A stretch of 28,519 nt of DNA, taken from positions 1 through 28,519 of the forward strand of contig JAIRMF010000003.1 in NCBI GenBank assembly GCA_031258895.1, written 5' to 3'. The DNA is from Dysgonamonadaceae bacterium (GTDB lineage Bacteria; Bacteroidota; Bacteroidia; Bacteroidales; Azobacteroidaceae). Both the position numbers and the translations under genes were made by a program. The notes under the pieces are model-generated. The model saw nothing but the letters and a program-made list of their open reading frames with translations, searched no databases and was not told the DNA's origin. Shown here in pieces: positions 9,110 to 17,487 of this stretch (position 1 is its first letter; each line of letters begins with the position of its first letter).

Positions 9110-9847
9110 ATGAAAAAAATCCAAACCGTAGCCCTCACACTCGCACTGATCTCATGCACAAACTACGAAATAAAAGAAATACAAGTGTCAAGAATCAGCG
9201 TCGACAGCTCCCTCAACACACCACTCAATACACCGGTGCAAATACTTATCGACTCATTCAAAAATATTATGGATGCAAAAATTAACGAGGAAATAGGCGT
9301 CGCAGAACATTACATCCCAAACGGCAAACCCCAAAGCCCGCTCGGAAACCTCACAGCCGACGCTATGCTCGACTTCGGAAACAAAACTTTTAAAAAAATA
9401 GACTTCGCACTCACAAACATCGGAGGAATACGTAACACAATCGACCAAGGCCCAATCACTATCGGAAAAATGTACGAAATATTCCCGTTCGAAAACAAAA
9501 TAACAATCGTCGAAATAAATGGCAAATCAATAAATAAACTGTTCGCCTCAATCGCTGAAAAAGGAGGAGAAGGACTGTCCAAAAACGTGGAACTCATCAT
9601 CAAAAACAACAAAACAGAATCCCTCAAAATCAACGGTAAACCAATCGTAGACAACAAAACATACCGCATCCTGACTTCCGACTACCTCGCCCAGGGTAAC
9701 GACGGAATGACCGCGCTAACAGAAGCAATAAACATAACCGAATCAAACACGCAAATAAGAGACCTGATGATCGAACACATAAAACGCCTCACCGCAGAAA
9801 ACCGCAAAATAAAATCAACTCTCGACAACAGAATAAAAATCAAATAA
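9110..9847 (+). CDS. 5'-nucleotidase C-terminal domain lipoprotein
   Basis: 245 residues. A lipoprotein signal ends in LALISC with Cys16 as the likely lipidated residue. The rest matches the 5'-nucleotidase C-terminal (substrate-specificity) domain: SPLGNLTADAML (77-88), TNIGGIRNTIDQGPITIGKM (about 102-121), and FPFENK (125-130), where a Phe normally helps stack the nucleobase. YLAQGNDGMTAL near residue 198 is the usual C-terminal loop. In most bacteria this domain is fused behind a metallophosphatase domain; here it is a separate gene placed first, and the catalytic domain follows 6 bases later. The pair probably forms one periplasmic or membrane-attached enzyme releasing phosphate from nucleotides. 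The family call is firm; assembly of the two chains is inferred. Confidence 0.88.
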   Translation: MKKIQTVALTLALISCTNYEIKEIQVSRISVDSSLNTPLNTPVQILIDSFKNIMDAKINEEIGVAEHYIPNGKPQSPLGNLTADAMLDFGNKTFKKIDFALTNIGGIRNTIDQGPITIGKMYEIFPFENKITIVEINGKSINKLFASIAEKGGEGLSKNVELIIKNNKTESLKINGKPIVDNKTYRILTSDYLAQGNDGMTALTEAINITESNTQIRDLMIEHIKRLTAENRKIKSTLDNRIKIK

Positions 9848-9853
9848 CACAAA

Positions 9854-10726
9854 ATGAAAAAAATATTGCATACGTCCAACAGCCCGCTGCCCATACTCAT
9901 CCTCATCCTCACCCTTATAGCCGTCCCATCCGCAGCACAAAAAAAATCAATCGTAATCCTCCACCTAAACGACACACACAGTCGCATCGAGCCGCTCCCC
10001 GAAAAAAATGCACAAAATGCCGGCAAAGGAGGAATGGCGCGGATATACAACTATGTCGAAAAAGTAAGACAGGAATCCGACGTCCTACTCTTCCACTGCG
10101 GAGACCAAGTACAAGGCACGCCATACTTCAACTTCTTCAACGGCAAAGCAGAAACGGCAATCGCAAACCTGCTCCGTTACGACGCAGCTTGCCTCGGTAA
10201 CCACGAATTTGACAACGGTATAGAGTTCCTCGCCGAAATGGTCCGAATGGCAAAATTCCCAATCATCGCAACCAACCTCGATTTCACAGGAACAGCAATG
10301 GAAGGCCTGACAAAAAAATACCACATAATAAAAAAAAACGGACTGAAAATCGGAATCATCGGACTGACAATCGACTTCAAAGAGCTCGTTTCCAAATCCA
10401 ACTCAAAAGGCGCGAAATACCTGGACCCCATCAAAACAGCCAACAAAACAGCCGAATTTCTTAAAAATAAAGAAAAATGTAACCTCGTCATCGTCCTCTC
10501 ACACCTCGGATACTACCCCAAAGAAAACAAAATCGGCGACACACAACTCGCAGAACAAAGCCGCAATATCGACCTCGTCCTCGGTGGACACACCCACACG
10601 TTTATGACAAAACCCGTCCTGTGCAAAAACTTAGACGGGAAAACAGTGATCATAAACCAAACCGGCGCTTATGGGATCTTTATCGGAAGGGTAGACATAG
10701 ATTTCAAATTATCTCATAAAAAATAA
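9854..10726 (+). CDS. 5'-nucleotidase catalytic (metallophosphatase) domain, secreted
   Basis: 290 residues with a signal peptide (hydrophobic core about 12-24, probable cleavage after VPSAA, residue 28). All calcineurin-like metallophosphatase ligands are present: Asp40 and His42 (LNDTHS), Asp84 (CGDQVQG), Asn116 and His117 (GNHEFD), His217 (LSHLGYY), and His246/His248 (GGHTHTF). The protein stops right after the catalytic domain, where a normal UshA/5'-nucleotidase would continue into the C-terminal domain encoded by the preceding gene. It would therefore act in the periplasm and needs that partner for nucleotide binding. Co-transcribed with 9110-9847. The stop codon adjoins the -7 box of parC. 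Confidence 0.92.
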   Translation: MKKILHTSNSPLPILILILTLIAVPSAAQKKSIVILHLNDTHSRIEPLPEKNAQNAGKGGMARIYNYVEKVRQESDVLLFHCGDQVQGTPYFNFFNGKAETAIANLLRYDAACLGNHEFDNGIEFLAEMVRMAKFPIIATNLDFTGTAMEGLTKKYHIIKKNGLKIGIIGLTIDFKELVSKSNSKGAKYLDPIKTANKTAEFLKNKEKCNLVIVLSHLGYYPKENKIGDTQLAEQSRNIDLVLGGHTHTFMTKPVLCKNLDGKTVIINQTGAYGIFIGRVDIDFKLSHKK

Positions 10727-10727
10727 T

Positions 10728-10735
10728 TACCTTTG
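10728..10735 (+). promoter_or_regulatory. -7 element upstream of parC
   Basis: TACCTTTG begins 2 bases after the previous stop codon and lies 23 bases before the parC ATG. The -33 region would fall inside the end of the previous gene and has no TTG. Confidence 0.6.
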
Positions 10736-10758
10736 CTACCCTAAATCCTCCTCAATCA

Positions 10759-13464
10759 ATGTCCGATTATCACAAAGAAAACATAGAAAACGAAGATTCC
10801 GAAAAGGAACATCCAGATTATCACGAAGATCTCGAAAAAAAACATTCCGGTTACCAAATTCCCGCTAACACCGAAATTACACGGTACGTCCTGTCAGGAA
10901 TGTATCAAAACTGGTTCCTCGATTATGCGTCATACGTCATCCTCGACAGAGCCGTACCGCATATCAACGACGGACTGAAACCGGTACAACGCCGAATCCT
11001 TCATACAATGTGGCGCATGGAAGACGGACGATACAACAAAGTGGCAGGTATCGTAGGCGAAGCAATGAAATTCCATCCGCACGGCGACGCATCCATCGGC
11101 GAAGCACTCGTACAACTCGGACAAAAAGACCTCCTCATCGACTGCCAGGGAAACTGGGGAAACATACTCACAGGCAAAGAAGCAGCCGCACCACGCTATA
11201 TCGAAGCGCGACTCTCAAAATTCGCCCTCGAAGTAGTGTTCAATCCCAAAACTACCGAATGGAAATTGTCATACGACGGACGAAACAAAGAACCGAAAAC
11301 CCTTCCCGTAAAATTCCCGCTCCTGCTGCTGCAAGGTGTGGAGGGTATCGCAGTAGGACTCTCGTCAAAAGTTCTCCCCCATAATTTCAACGAATTGCTC
11401 AATGCATCGGTCGCTTACCTGAAAAGCGAAGACTTCATCCTCTATCCCGACTTCCAGACAGGCGGATACATAGACGTCTCACGATACAACGACGGCGAAC
11501 GAGGAGGCTCAGTGAAAGTCCGTGCAAAAATCAGCAAAACCGACAACAAAACACTTTGCATAAACGAAATACCATTCGGTAAAACAACCGGAACACTTAC
11601 CGATTCAATACTGAAAGCAGCCGAACGCGGAAAAATAAAAATCAGAAAAGTGGAAAATATTACCGCCGAAAATGCAGAAATAATAATCCACCTCGCTCCC
11701 GGAGTATCGTCCGACAAAACAATTGACGCCCTCTATGCCTTCACCGATTGCGAAATCAGTATCTCGCCCAACTGTTGCATAATCAATGAAAATAAACCCC
11801 ATTTCATGACGGTTTCCGACATCCTGCGACACGTTACCGACAATACCCTGCAACTGCTGAAACTCGAACTCGAAATTCAACGCGGCGAACTTCTGGAAAG
11901 TCTCCATTTCGCTTCGCTCGAAAAAATCTTTATCGAAGAAAGAATCTACAAAGACAAAGAATTTGAAAACGCCGGAAACATGGAAATAGCCTTATCCCAT
12001 GTTGACAAACGACTGAAAATATATTTTGAGGAAAATCACGAACTGTACCCCATCCGTGAAATAAACAGAGACGACCTTCTTCGCCTGCTCGAAATCAAAA
12101 TGGGACGTATCTTGAAATTCAATAAAGACAAAGCAGACAGCCTGATTGCATCCTATCGCAACCGAATCAAGGAAATAGACCGTAATATCGAGCATATTGT
12201 GGATTATACGATTGACTGGTTCACAAAACTGAAAGACAAATACGGCCACAAGTACTCCCGCCGCACAGAAATACGCAATTTCGACACTATAGAGGCAACA
12301 AAAGTGGTTGAGGCAAACGAAAAACTCTACATCAATCGCGATGAAGGATTTATAGGTTTCGGATTGAAGAAGGACGAATACGTCTGTAACTGTTCCGATA
12401 TTGACGAGGTAATTATCTTCTATAAGGACGGTAAATACAGGATAGTGAAAATCAGCGAAAAGATGTTTGTCGGCAAAAACATACTATATCTAAACGTATT
12501 CAAACGCAACGACAATCGCACGGTTTACAATGTTATCTATCGCGACGGAAAAACCGGGCCGAACTACATCAAACGATTCTCCGTCACAGGAGTCACACGG
12601 GACAAGGAATACGATCTTACAAACGGAACAAACAACAGCCGGATACTCTATTTCTCTGCCAACAACAACGGTGAAGCCGAATCCGTCAGGATAATTCTTA
12701 AACCGAAACCACGCCAGAAAATCCTTGTTTTCGACAAAGATTTCAGCGATATCCAAATAAAAGGACGAGGCGCGCGGGGCGTCACGCTGACTAAGGCGGA
12801 GATTCACAAAATTTCTCTCAAACGGAAAGGCGATTCAACCTTAGGAGGAAGGCAAGTATGGTTTGATCCCGACGTACAACGCCTAAACTATGATGGACGC
12901 GGCAAGTTGCTTGGTGAATTTTTTGCCGGCGACTTGATTCTCGTTATCGAAAAAAGTGGAAGATTCTACACAACCAACTTTGAAGAGACTAATCATTACG
13001 AAGGGCAAATAGTCGTCATCGAGAAATTCAATCCGTCAAAGACATGGTCGGCGGTATTGTTCGATAAGGATCAGCAAGGGTATCCCTATCTGAAACGTTT
13101 CGCCTTTGAGACGAGTATGAACAAAAAACAAAGTTTCATCGGCGGGAATCCGGTGTCGTCGCTTATCCTTGTCACCGACGCCGTTTATCCGCGGATTGAA
13201 GTAAAGTTCGGCAGACACGATTCATTCCGCGAACCGTTTGTGATCGATGTAGAAGAATTTATCGGAATAAAAAGTTTAAATGCAAAAGGCAAGCGCATTT
13301 CAACTTATGAAATAGCGGAGATTCGCGAGATCGAACCGAATCGTTTTCCTGAACCCGAACCGGAAAATCCGTCCGTATCGGATATAGAGATCGAGCCGGA
13401 AGAGAACGGCAAGCAGATTGATGAATTAATTGACGAAATAACGGGACAACAGAGACTGTTCTAA
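10759..13464 (+). CDS. parC: DNA topoisomerase IV subunit A
   Basis: 901 residues. The cytoplasmic DNA-cleaving subunit of topoisomerase IV, working with ParE to decatenate chromosomes. After an acidic N-terminal extension (about 1-35) comes the winged-helix/breakage domain: VPHINDGLKPVQRRI (about 66-80), FHPHGDASIGEAL (105-117) and AAAPRYIEARLS (142-153), with Tyr147 as the catalytic tyrosine. The tower and coiled-coil region spans about 340-500 and a beta-pinwheel C-terminal domain about 530-840, followed by an acidic tail. At the quinolone-contact positions the sequence is Ala111-Ser112 and Glu115 where E. coli ParC has Ser80 and Glu84. parE is not in the window. I choose ParC over GyrA because of the shortened helix-4 region and the ASIGEAL motif seen in Bacteroidota ParC. 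Base bias changes along the gene (see findings). Confidence 0.92.
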   Translation: MSDYHKENIENEDSEKEHPDYHEDLEKKHSGYQIPANTEITRYVLSGMYQNWFLDYASYVILDRAVPHINDGLKPVQRRILHTMWRMEDGRYNKVAGIVGEAMKFHPHGDASIGEALVQLGQKDLLIDCQGNWGNILTGKEAAAPRYIEARLSKFALEVVFNPKTTEWKLSYDGRNKEPKTLPVKFPLLLLQGVEGIAVGLSSKVLPHNFNELLNASVAYLKSEDFILYPDFQTGGYIDVSRYNDGERGGSVKVRAKISKTDNKTLCINEIPFGKTTGTLTDSILKAAERGKIKIRKVENITAENAEIIIHLAPGVSSDKTIDALYAFTDCEISISPNCCIINENKPHFMTVSDILRHVTDNTLQLLKLELEIQRGELLESLHFASLEKIFIEERIYKDKEFENAGNMEIALSHVDKRLKIYFEENHELYPIREINRDDLLRLLEIKMGRILKFNKDKADSLIASYRNRIKEIDRNIEHIVDYTIDWFTKLKDKYGHKYSRRTEIRNFDTIEATKVVEANEKLYINRDEGFIGFGLKKDEYVCNCSDIDEVIIFYKDGKYRIVKISEKMFVGKNILYLNVFKRNDNRTVYNVIYRDGKTGPNYIKRFSVTGVTRDKEYDLTNGTNNSRILYFSANNNGEAESVRIILKPKPRQKILVFDKDFSDIQIKGRGARGVTLTKAEIHKISLKRKGDSTLGGRQVWFDPDVQRLNYDGRGKLLGEFFAGDLILVIEKSGRFYTTNFEETNHYEGQIVVIEKFNPSKTWSAVLFDKDQQGYPYLKRFAFETSMNKKQSFIGGNPVSSLILVTDAVYPRIEVKFGRHDSFREPFVIDVEEFIGIKSLNAKGKRISTYEIAEIREIEPNRFPEPEPENPSVSDIEIEPEENGKQIDELIDEITGQQRLF

Positions 13465-13479
13465 TACTATCGGAATTTT

Positions 13480-14631
13480 ATGAATAAGGAGGCCCAACTG
13501 TCAACCATACGTTTACTTGTCGAAAATAAAGGCGACGCCTGTCTGATTTGTACTTTTGTCAACCAATATTACCTTACGGGAAGGTTATTCAAGGGATATG
13601 TTTACCTGCCGGCTGAAGGCGAGACTCTGTTCTTTGTGCAGAGAGAGGCCGATTTACCGGATTCGCAGGTTCACCGTATTCGTAAGCCTGAAGATATCCC
13701 GGGCATCCTTAAATCTCTTAATTATCCGCTGCCAAAGACGCTTTTTCTTGAAGCGGGACAGATTCCTTACAATGATTTTCTGCGCCTTGAGACAATATTC
13801 TCTCCCGCAAAAACCGGAGACGCTACCGCTCTGTTACGTAGGGCGAGAATGATTAAGTCCGCCTGGGAAATCGAACAGATACGGATTTCGGCGGGGAAGC
13901 ATGTTGAGGCGTACGGCGAGATACCGTCGTTGTTCAGGCCCGGGATGAGGGATATTGACTTCCAGATAGAGATAGAACGTCTGATGCGTCGTCACGGCTC
14001 GCTCGGTGTTTTCCGTACTTTCGGCGACATGGACATTTTTATGGGCAGTTTGCTGACAGGCGACAATGCGTCGGCGCCGTCACCATACGATTTTGCTTTG
14101 GGCGGCGCCGGAATGAGTCCTTGTTTGCCTGTTGGTTGCAGCGGCGAGACGATACATGAGGGGAATGCGGTTATGATTGATTTTGCAGGCAACTTCACGG
14201 CTTATTTGTCCGATATGACGCGTGTTTTGGCCTTCGGAAAGCTTCCTTCGGAGGTACTCAGGGCGCATCAACTCTCGATCGACATGCAAGCTCGGTTGGA
14301 AGAGGAGGTTCGCGAGGGTGTGACTTGTTCGTCGGTATGGCGTTGGTCGTTGGCTATGGCGGAGAAGGCTGGTTTCGGGGGGAATTTCATGGGTACGCGT
14401 TTCAGGGCGAAGTTTGTGGGGCACGGTATCGGTCTTGAGATCAACGAACCGCCGGTATTGACGGCTCGGTCCGAAGATGTTTTTCTTGAGAACATGGTTT
14501 TTGCTTATGAACCTAAGTTTGTTTTCGAGGGTGTTGGTGCTGTTGGGAATGAGAACACATTTATTGTGCATAGCGACGGAATTGAGAGGCTGACGACCTT
14601 TGATGAGACGATAGGACAGTTGGCAATCTGA
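13480..14631 (+). CDS. M24 family Xaa-Pro aminopeptidase
   Basis: 383 residues, a two-domain creatinase/prolidase-type protein. The N-terminal domain (1-125) is creatinase-like, the C-terminal domain (about 130-383) has the pita-bread fold. The five metal ligands are all visible: Asp234 (MIDFAG), Asp245 (LSDMTR), His315 (GHGIGLE), Glu344 (AYEPKF) and Glu358 (GNENTF). It should be an active dinuclear-metal cytoplasmic peptidase that removes residues ahead of proline. There is no signal peptide. It starts 15 bases after parC with no promoter box between, so read-through from parC is likely. The coding strand is markedly G-rich, opposite to the genes upstream. Confidence 0.93.
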   Translation: MNKEAQLSTIRLLVENKGDACLICTFVNQYYLTGRLFKGYVYLPAEGETLFFVQREADLPDSQVHRIRKPEDIPGILKSLNYPLPKTLFLEAGQIPYNDFLRLETIFSPAKTGDATALLRRARMIKSAWEIEQIRISAGKHVEAYGEIPSLFRPGMRDIDFQIEIERLMRRHGSLGVFRTFGDMDIFMGSLLTGDNASAPSPYDFALGGAGMSPCLPVGCSGETIHEGNAVMIDFAGNFTAYLSDMTRVLAFGKLPSEVLRAHQLSIDMQARLEEEVREGVTCSSVWRWSLAMAEKAGFGGNFMGTRFRAKFVGHGIGLEINEPPVLTARSEDVFLENMVFAYEPKFVFEGVGAVGNENTFIVHSDGIERLTTFDETIGQLAI

Positions 14632-14688
14632 CTTTTGTAGACCGGTTGCCGGGGAGCAGGAAATTAGGAATCAACAACGAACATAAAT

Positions 14689-15945
14689 ATGAAACATCAA
14701 TTAATTTATCTTATCGCGCTGTTTGCGTGTTTTCCTGCCGCGATTTTCGGGCAGGCCACACTGAACGTTCTGGATCTTTATCACGACAGTTCTTTTTCGG
14801 TTCATGGCAGGACTGTTGAATCGAAAGCTGCGGTTGGGGAGACGGGATTTCACATATTGACGGGCGGTATTTCATTTGAGGCGGTAGCGAGACCTGCTGT
14901 CGGGGCGGAGGGAGAAGAGATCTCGCTTGATTATACAGGCGGACGTTTTACGATGACTGTCGGCGGTCAGACGTACGAACCACAGTTACCCGAATGGCAG
15001 CTTTTCCCGATCGTGAACTTTGTGGAGAGTCCGTATCAGGTGGCATTTTCTTCGCTGGGCGACACTGTTGATCACCGTCAGGCCCGATTGCTGTATCATC
15101 CTGCGTTTCTTAATACCCTGCTTGGACTGCGGATCTTCGAGGCCGACATACTGAATATTCCCGGCGTGCTTTGGGACTTGCCGCGTGACGGTAACGGACG
15201 GTATTTGCTTGCCAAGTCGGAAGAGTATTTTGTTCCGCATAAGGATTCCGTTTTGAACTTGCGGCTTTACGACGAACTGTGCGGCGAGGGCCGGCCATTT
15301 TCGTCGTTTATTTTGACTGACAGGGATGCGGAGATAACTTTCGGGATTGAGGACGGGCGTTTAGTGTTTGCGGGGCATCCGTACTACCTTTTCACCAAGA
15401 ATACGGCCGACCGGAACGAGATTCGCGAGCTGCGTGAACGCATAGAACAATACTACCGTGACATCGAGGATAACGCGTCCATCTTCCTTGGCGACGCCTA
15501 CACGCCGGAGATTAATCCGCACAGGAATATGACGGGTCTCGTTGCGGCGCTGGAGGCGAATAAGAGCAAAGCGCCGTTCAATCCGTTTCCGTACCGACGT
15601 CTGAAGGCCGATATAGCGAAGCTTGATTCTTTGCAATCGTTAGGTCTTGAAGATTTGGGGGTAAAGATTGAGTTGTTGAGCGGTTTTTCCGCTGATTTTA
15701 ACAGGAATTGGGAGTTGTTGAAGCGTTACAATCCGGTTGTTTACTCGGCCGTAGAGAACGTTTCCCGCTGGGCGGCGTTGTTTCGCTACATAAAACGGAC
15801 GAATCCCGATAATTGGGCGGTTTTCAGGGGCAAAATATCGGGGAGACGGCCGAAAGACGCACCGGAAGTCAAGACGCCTACCTGGTTTGAGATCGATTAC
15901 ATACGTATCTTTTCCGACAGGATCGAGAAGCGTGAAATATTTTGA
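14689..15945 (+). CDS. Secreted protein of unknown function
   Basis: I do not recognise this 418-residue protein. It has a clear signal peptide (MKHQLIYLIALFACFPAAIFG, cleavage near GQ|A). The first half of the mature protein is Gly- and beta-strand-rich. The second half contains an Arg/Glu-rich helix, EIRELRERIEQYYRDIED (about 244-261), and ends in a basic, aromatic segment. There is no lipobox, transmembrane helix or catalytic motif I can name. It starts 57 bases after the M24 gene and ends 3 bases before the DUF4835/PorD gene, so it is probably translated together with the latter. A periplasmic or envelope role linked to that protein is inference only. The coding strand is G-rich. Confidence 0.8.
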   Translation: MKHQLIYLIALFACFPAAIFGQATLNVLDLYHDSSFSVHGRTVESKAAVGETGFHILTGGISFEAVARPAVGAEGEEISLDYTGGRFTMTVGGQTYEPQLPEWQLFPIVNFVESPYQVAFSSLGDTVDHRQARLLYHPAFLNTLLGLRIFEADILNIPGVLWDLPRDGNGRYLLAKSEEYFVPHKDSVLNLRLYDELCGEGRPFSSFILTDRDAEITFGIEDGRLVFAGHPYYLFTKNTADRNEIRELRERIEQYYRDIEDNASIFLGDAYTPEINPHRNMTGLVAALEANKSKAPFNPFPYRRLKADIAKLDSLQSLGLEDLGVKIELLSGFSADFNRNWELLKRYNPVVYSAVENVSRWAALFRYIKRTNPDNWAVFRGKISGRRPKDAPEVKTPTWFEIDYIRIFSDRIEKREIF

Positions 15946-15948
15946 ACA

Positions 15949-16863
15949 ATGAAACGCTACAACAATACGATACTGTTCCTGACCGCCGCACTGATATTCG
16001 TTTTAAGTCCGGACAGGGTACTGAGTCAGGAACTGAACGCCACCGTCACCGTCAACTTCGACCGTATTCAAGATCCCGACAGGAACGTCTTCACGACCAT
16101 GCAAACAGCCCTCGATCGGTTAGTCAACGGGACCCGCTGGACGGGCGAAGATTTCGCACGCAATGAGCGGATCGACTGTTCCTTTTCGCTGTCTATTGTA
16201 GAGGAAGTCTCTTCGGGCAGTTACAAGGCGGAACTCTATGTGTCGGCGTTCCGTCCGGTTTACAACGCGTCGTACGTGACCACTATTCTTAATCATCGCG
16301 ACGAAAAGGTGACGTTTGATTACATCGCAAACCAGTCGTTGGAAATGAACTATACGGGATTCGATAACAATCTGACGGCAATCATCGCGTTTTGGTGCAA
16401 TATGATACTTGCGTTTGACTTTGACGGTTTTTCCCAACTCGGCGGCAGCGATTATTACGATCGGGCGCAGAGGATTTCGATGGAAGCGCAATCTATTGGC
16501 TGGTCGGACTGGGATGCGTTTAGCAATAACGACAGCCGGACCTCGATCATAGACTGTTTAGCGAGCGAAGCGATGAAACCTTACAGGGAACTGTGGTACA
16601 CGTACCACCGTCGCTCTTTGGACGATATGTCAACTAATCCGGCGCGCGGGCGGACGACGCTTCTTGCGGCCCTGCCGGTCTTGTCGGATGTTCGTAAGGT
16701 GCGCAATTCGGAAACTGTATTGCCGATGTTTGCGGCCTGCAAGTTAGATGAGATAGTTCAGATTGCGGAGAAGGCGTCGGATGAAGAGAAGAAGAGCCTT
16801 TACGATCTTTTGCGCGTAGTATTTCCGGGTTTTGGGCACAAAATTGAGCCGTTATTGGAATAA
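15949..16863 (+). CDS. porD: DUF4835 family protein (PorD-like, type IX secretion associated)
   Basis: 304 residues with a signal peptide cleaved near LSQ|ELNA (about residue 26). The mature start QELNATVTVN, the block LVNGTRWTGEDF with NERIDCSFSL (about 57-81), and VYNASYVTTILNHRDEKVTF (about 103-122) are characteristic of DUF4835, which is annotated in databases as PorD and connected with the type IX secretion system. It is expected to be periplasmic or outer-membrane associated. In many Bacteroidota the gene sits between coaBC and recN, from memory; neither neighbour is present here. It is tightly linked (3 bases) to the unknown secreted protein at 14689. The family call is fairly sure; the secretion role is by family only, and no other type IX component is in the window. 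Confidence 0.82.
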   Translation: MKRYNNTILFLTAALIFVLSPDRVLSQELNATVTVNFDRIQDPDRNVFTTMQTALDRLVNGTRWTGEDFARNERIDCSFSLSIVEEVSSGSYKAELYVSAFRPVYNASYVTTILNHRDEKVTFDYIANQSLEMNYTGFDNNLTAIIAFWCNMILAFDFDGFSQLGGSDYYDRAQRISMEAQSIGWSDWDAFSNNDSRTSIIDCLASEAMKPYRELWYTYHRRSLDDMSTNPARGRTTLLAALPVLSDVRKVRNSETVLPMFAACKLDEIVQIAEKASDEEKKSLYDLLRVVFPGFGHKIEPLLE

Positions 16864-17005
16864 TTCTTTACATGCCGGCGTCGTCGTGAGACGGGGGCGG
16901 TCATACACGCCGTACAAGGCAATCAAAACAACTTCTCATTGCGTCGACGGGTTTTCGTTCCAACCCATAGGCGGTATTAAAAGCTCCCATCGGTTTGCGG
17001 TGATT

Positions 17006-17330
17006 AAGAAAATCTCTTCGGGACGATTGCAGCGCTTGCTGCAAGTCGGAAAAAGTCTCTGGGGCGATTGCAGCAACTGCTGCAAGTCAGAAAAAGTGTC
17101 TGAGACGATTGCCGCAGCTGCGGAAATTAAGAAAATCTCTTCGGGACGATTGCAGCACTTGCTGCAAGTCGGAAAAACTCTCCGGGACGTTTGCCGCAAC
17201 TGCGGGAAGCAGGAAAAAGTGTCTGGGGCGTTTGCCGCAACTGCGGAAATTAAGAAAAACTCTCCAGGACGATTGCCGCAGCTGCGGAAAGCAGGAAAAT
17301 TCCTTTGGCGAGTTTTTGCTATAACAATAA
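17006..17330. repeat. 41-base palindromic tandem array with 123-base higher-order period
   Basis: Seven hairpin units lie exactly 41 bases apart (anchors at 17024, 17065, 17106, 17147, 17188, 17229, 17270), followed by a partial eighth. Each unit holds a 7-base stem with a 4-base loop: TTGCAGC/GCTGCAA in units 1, 2 and 4, and TTGCCGC/GCGG(A or G)AA in units 3, 5, 6 and 7. Linkers with TTAAGAAAA occur at 17004, 17127 and 17250, exactly 123 bases (three units) apart. 41 is not a multiple of three, so no reading frame is kept and the array is not coding. From 16864 to 17000 I see no gene or other structure. Confidence 0.92.
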
Positions 17331-17404
17331 TGTCGTGAAAAATGCAAACCGTAAAACTTTTCGATGGAAAGAAAAAATACCTACAAAAGGGGATAAAACT
17401 AAGC

Positions 17405-17433
17405 AAAAAATACCTATTTATGGGTATTTTTTT
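17405..17433. terminator. Rho-independent-like hairpin before the TonB receptor promoter
   Basis: AAAAAATACC (17405-17414) and GGTATTTTTT (17423-17432) form a perfect 10-base inverted repeat with an 8-base loop, followed by more T residues. It would end transcription coming through the 41-base array just before the receptor promoter. The A-run on the other side makes it potentially bidirectional. Confidence 0.65.
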
Positions 17434-17449
17434 TTCAATCTAACCGTTG

Positions 17450-17457
17450 TAATTTTG
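17450..17457 (+). promoter_or_regulatory. -7 element of the TonB receptor operon
   Basis: TAATTTTG fits TAnnTTTG and lies 30 bases before the chosen start codon at 17488. No clear -33 box is seen; that position lies in the T-run of the preceding hairpin. Confidence 0.6.
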
Positions 17458-17487
17458 TGGCCTGATTCAAAACAACATCGAAGGTCA

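Noticed and set aside
10759..13464. Quinolone-resistance mutation at Ala111/Ser112 of ParC
   Set aside because: The ASIGEAL sequence is, as far as I recall, normal for Bacteroidota ParC, so it cannot be called an acquired mutation.
16832..17347. Plus and minus frames across the 41-base array
   Set aside because: The 41-base period shifts the frame in every unit, so the peptides do not repeat in register; no start signal supports them.
17305..17487. N-terminal extension of the TonB receptor
   Set aside because: The extension runs through the terminator-like hairpin and the -7 box, and would bury the signal peptide 61 residues in.
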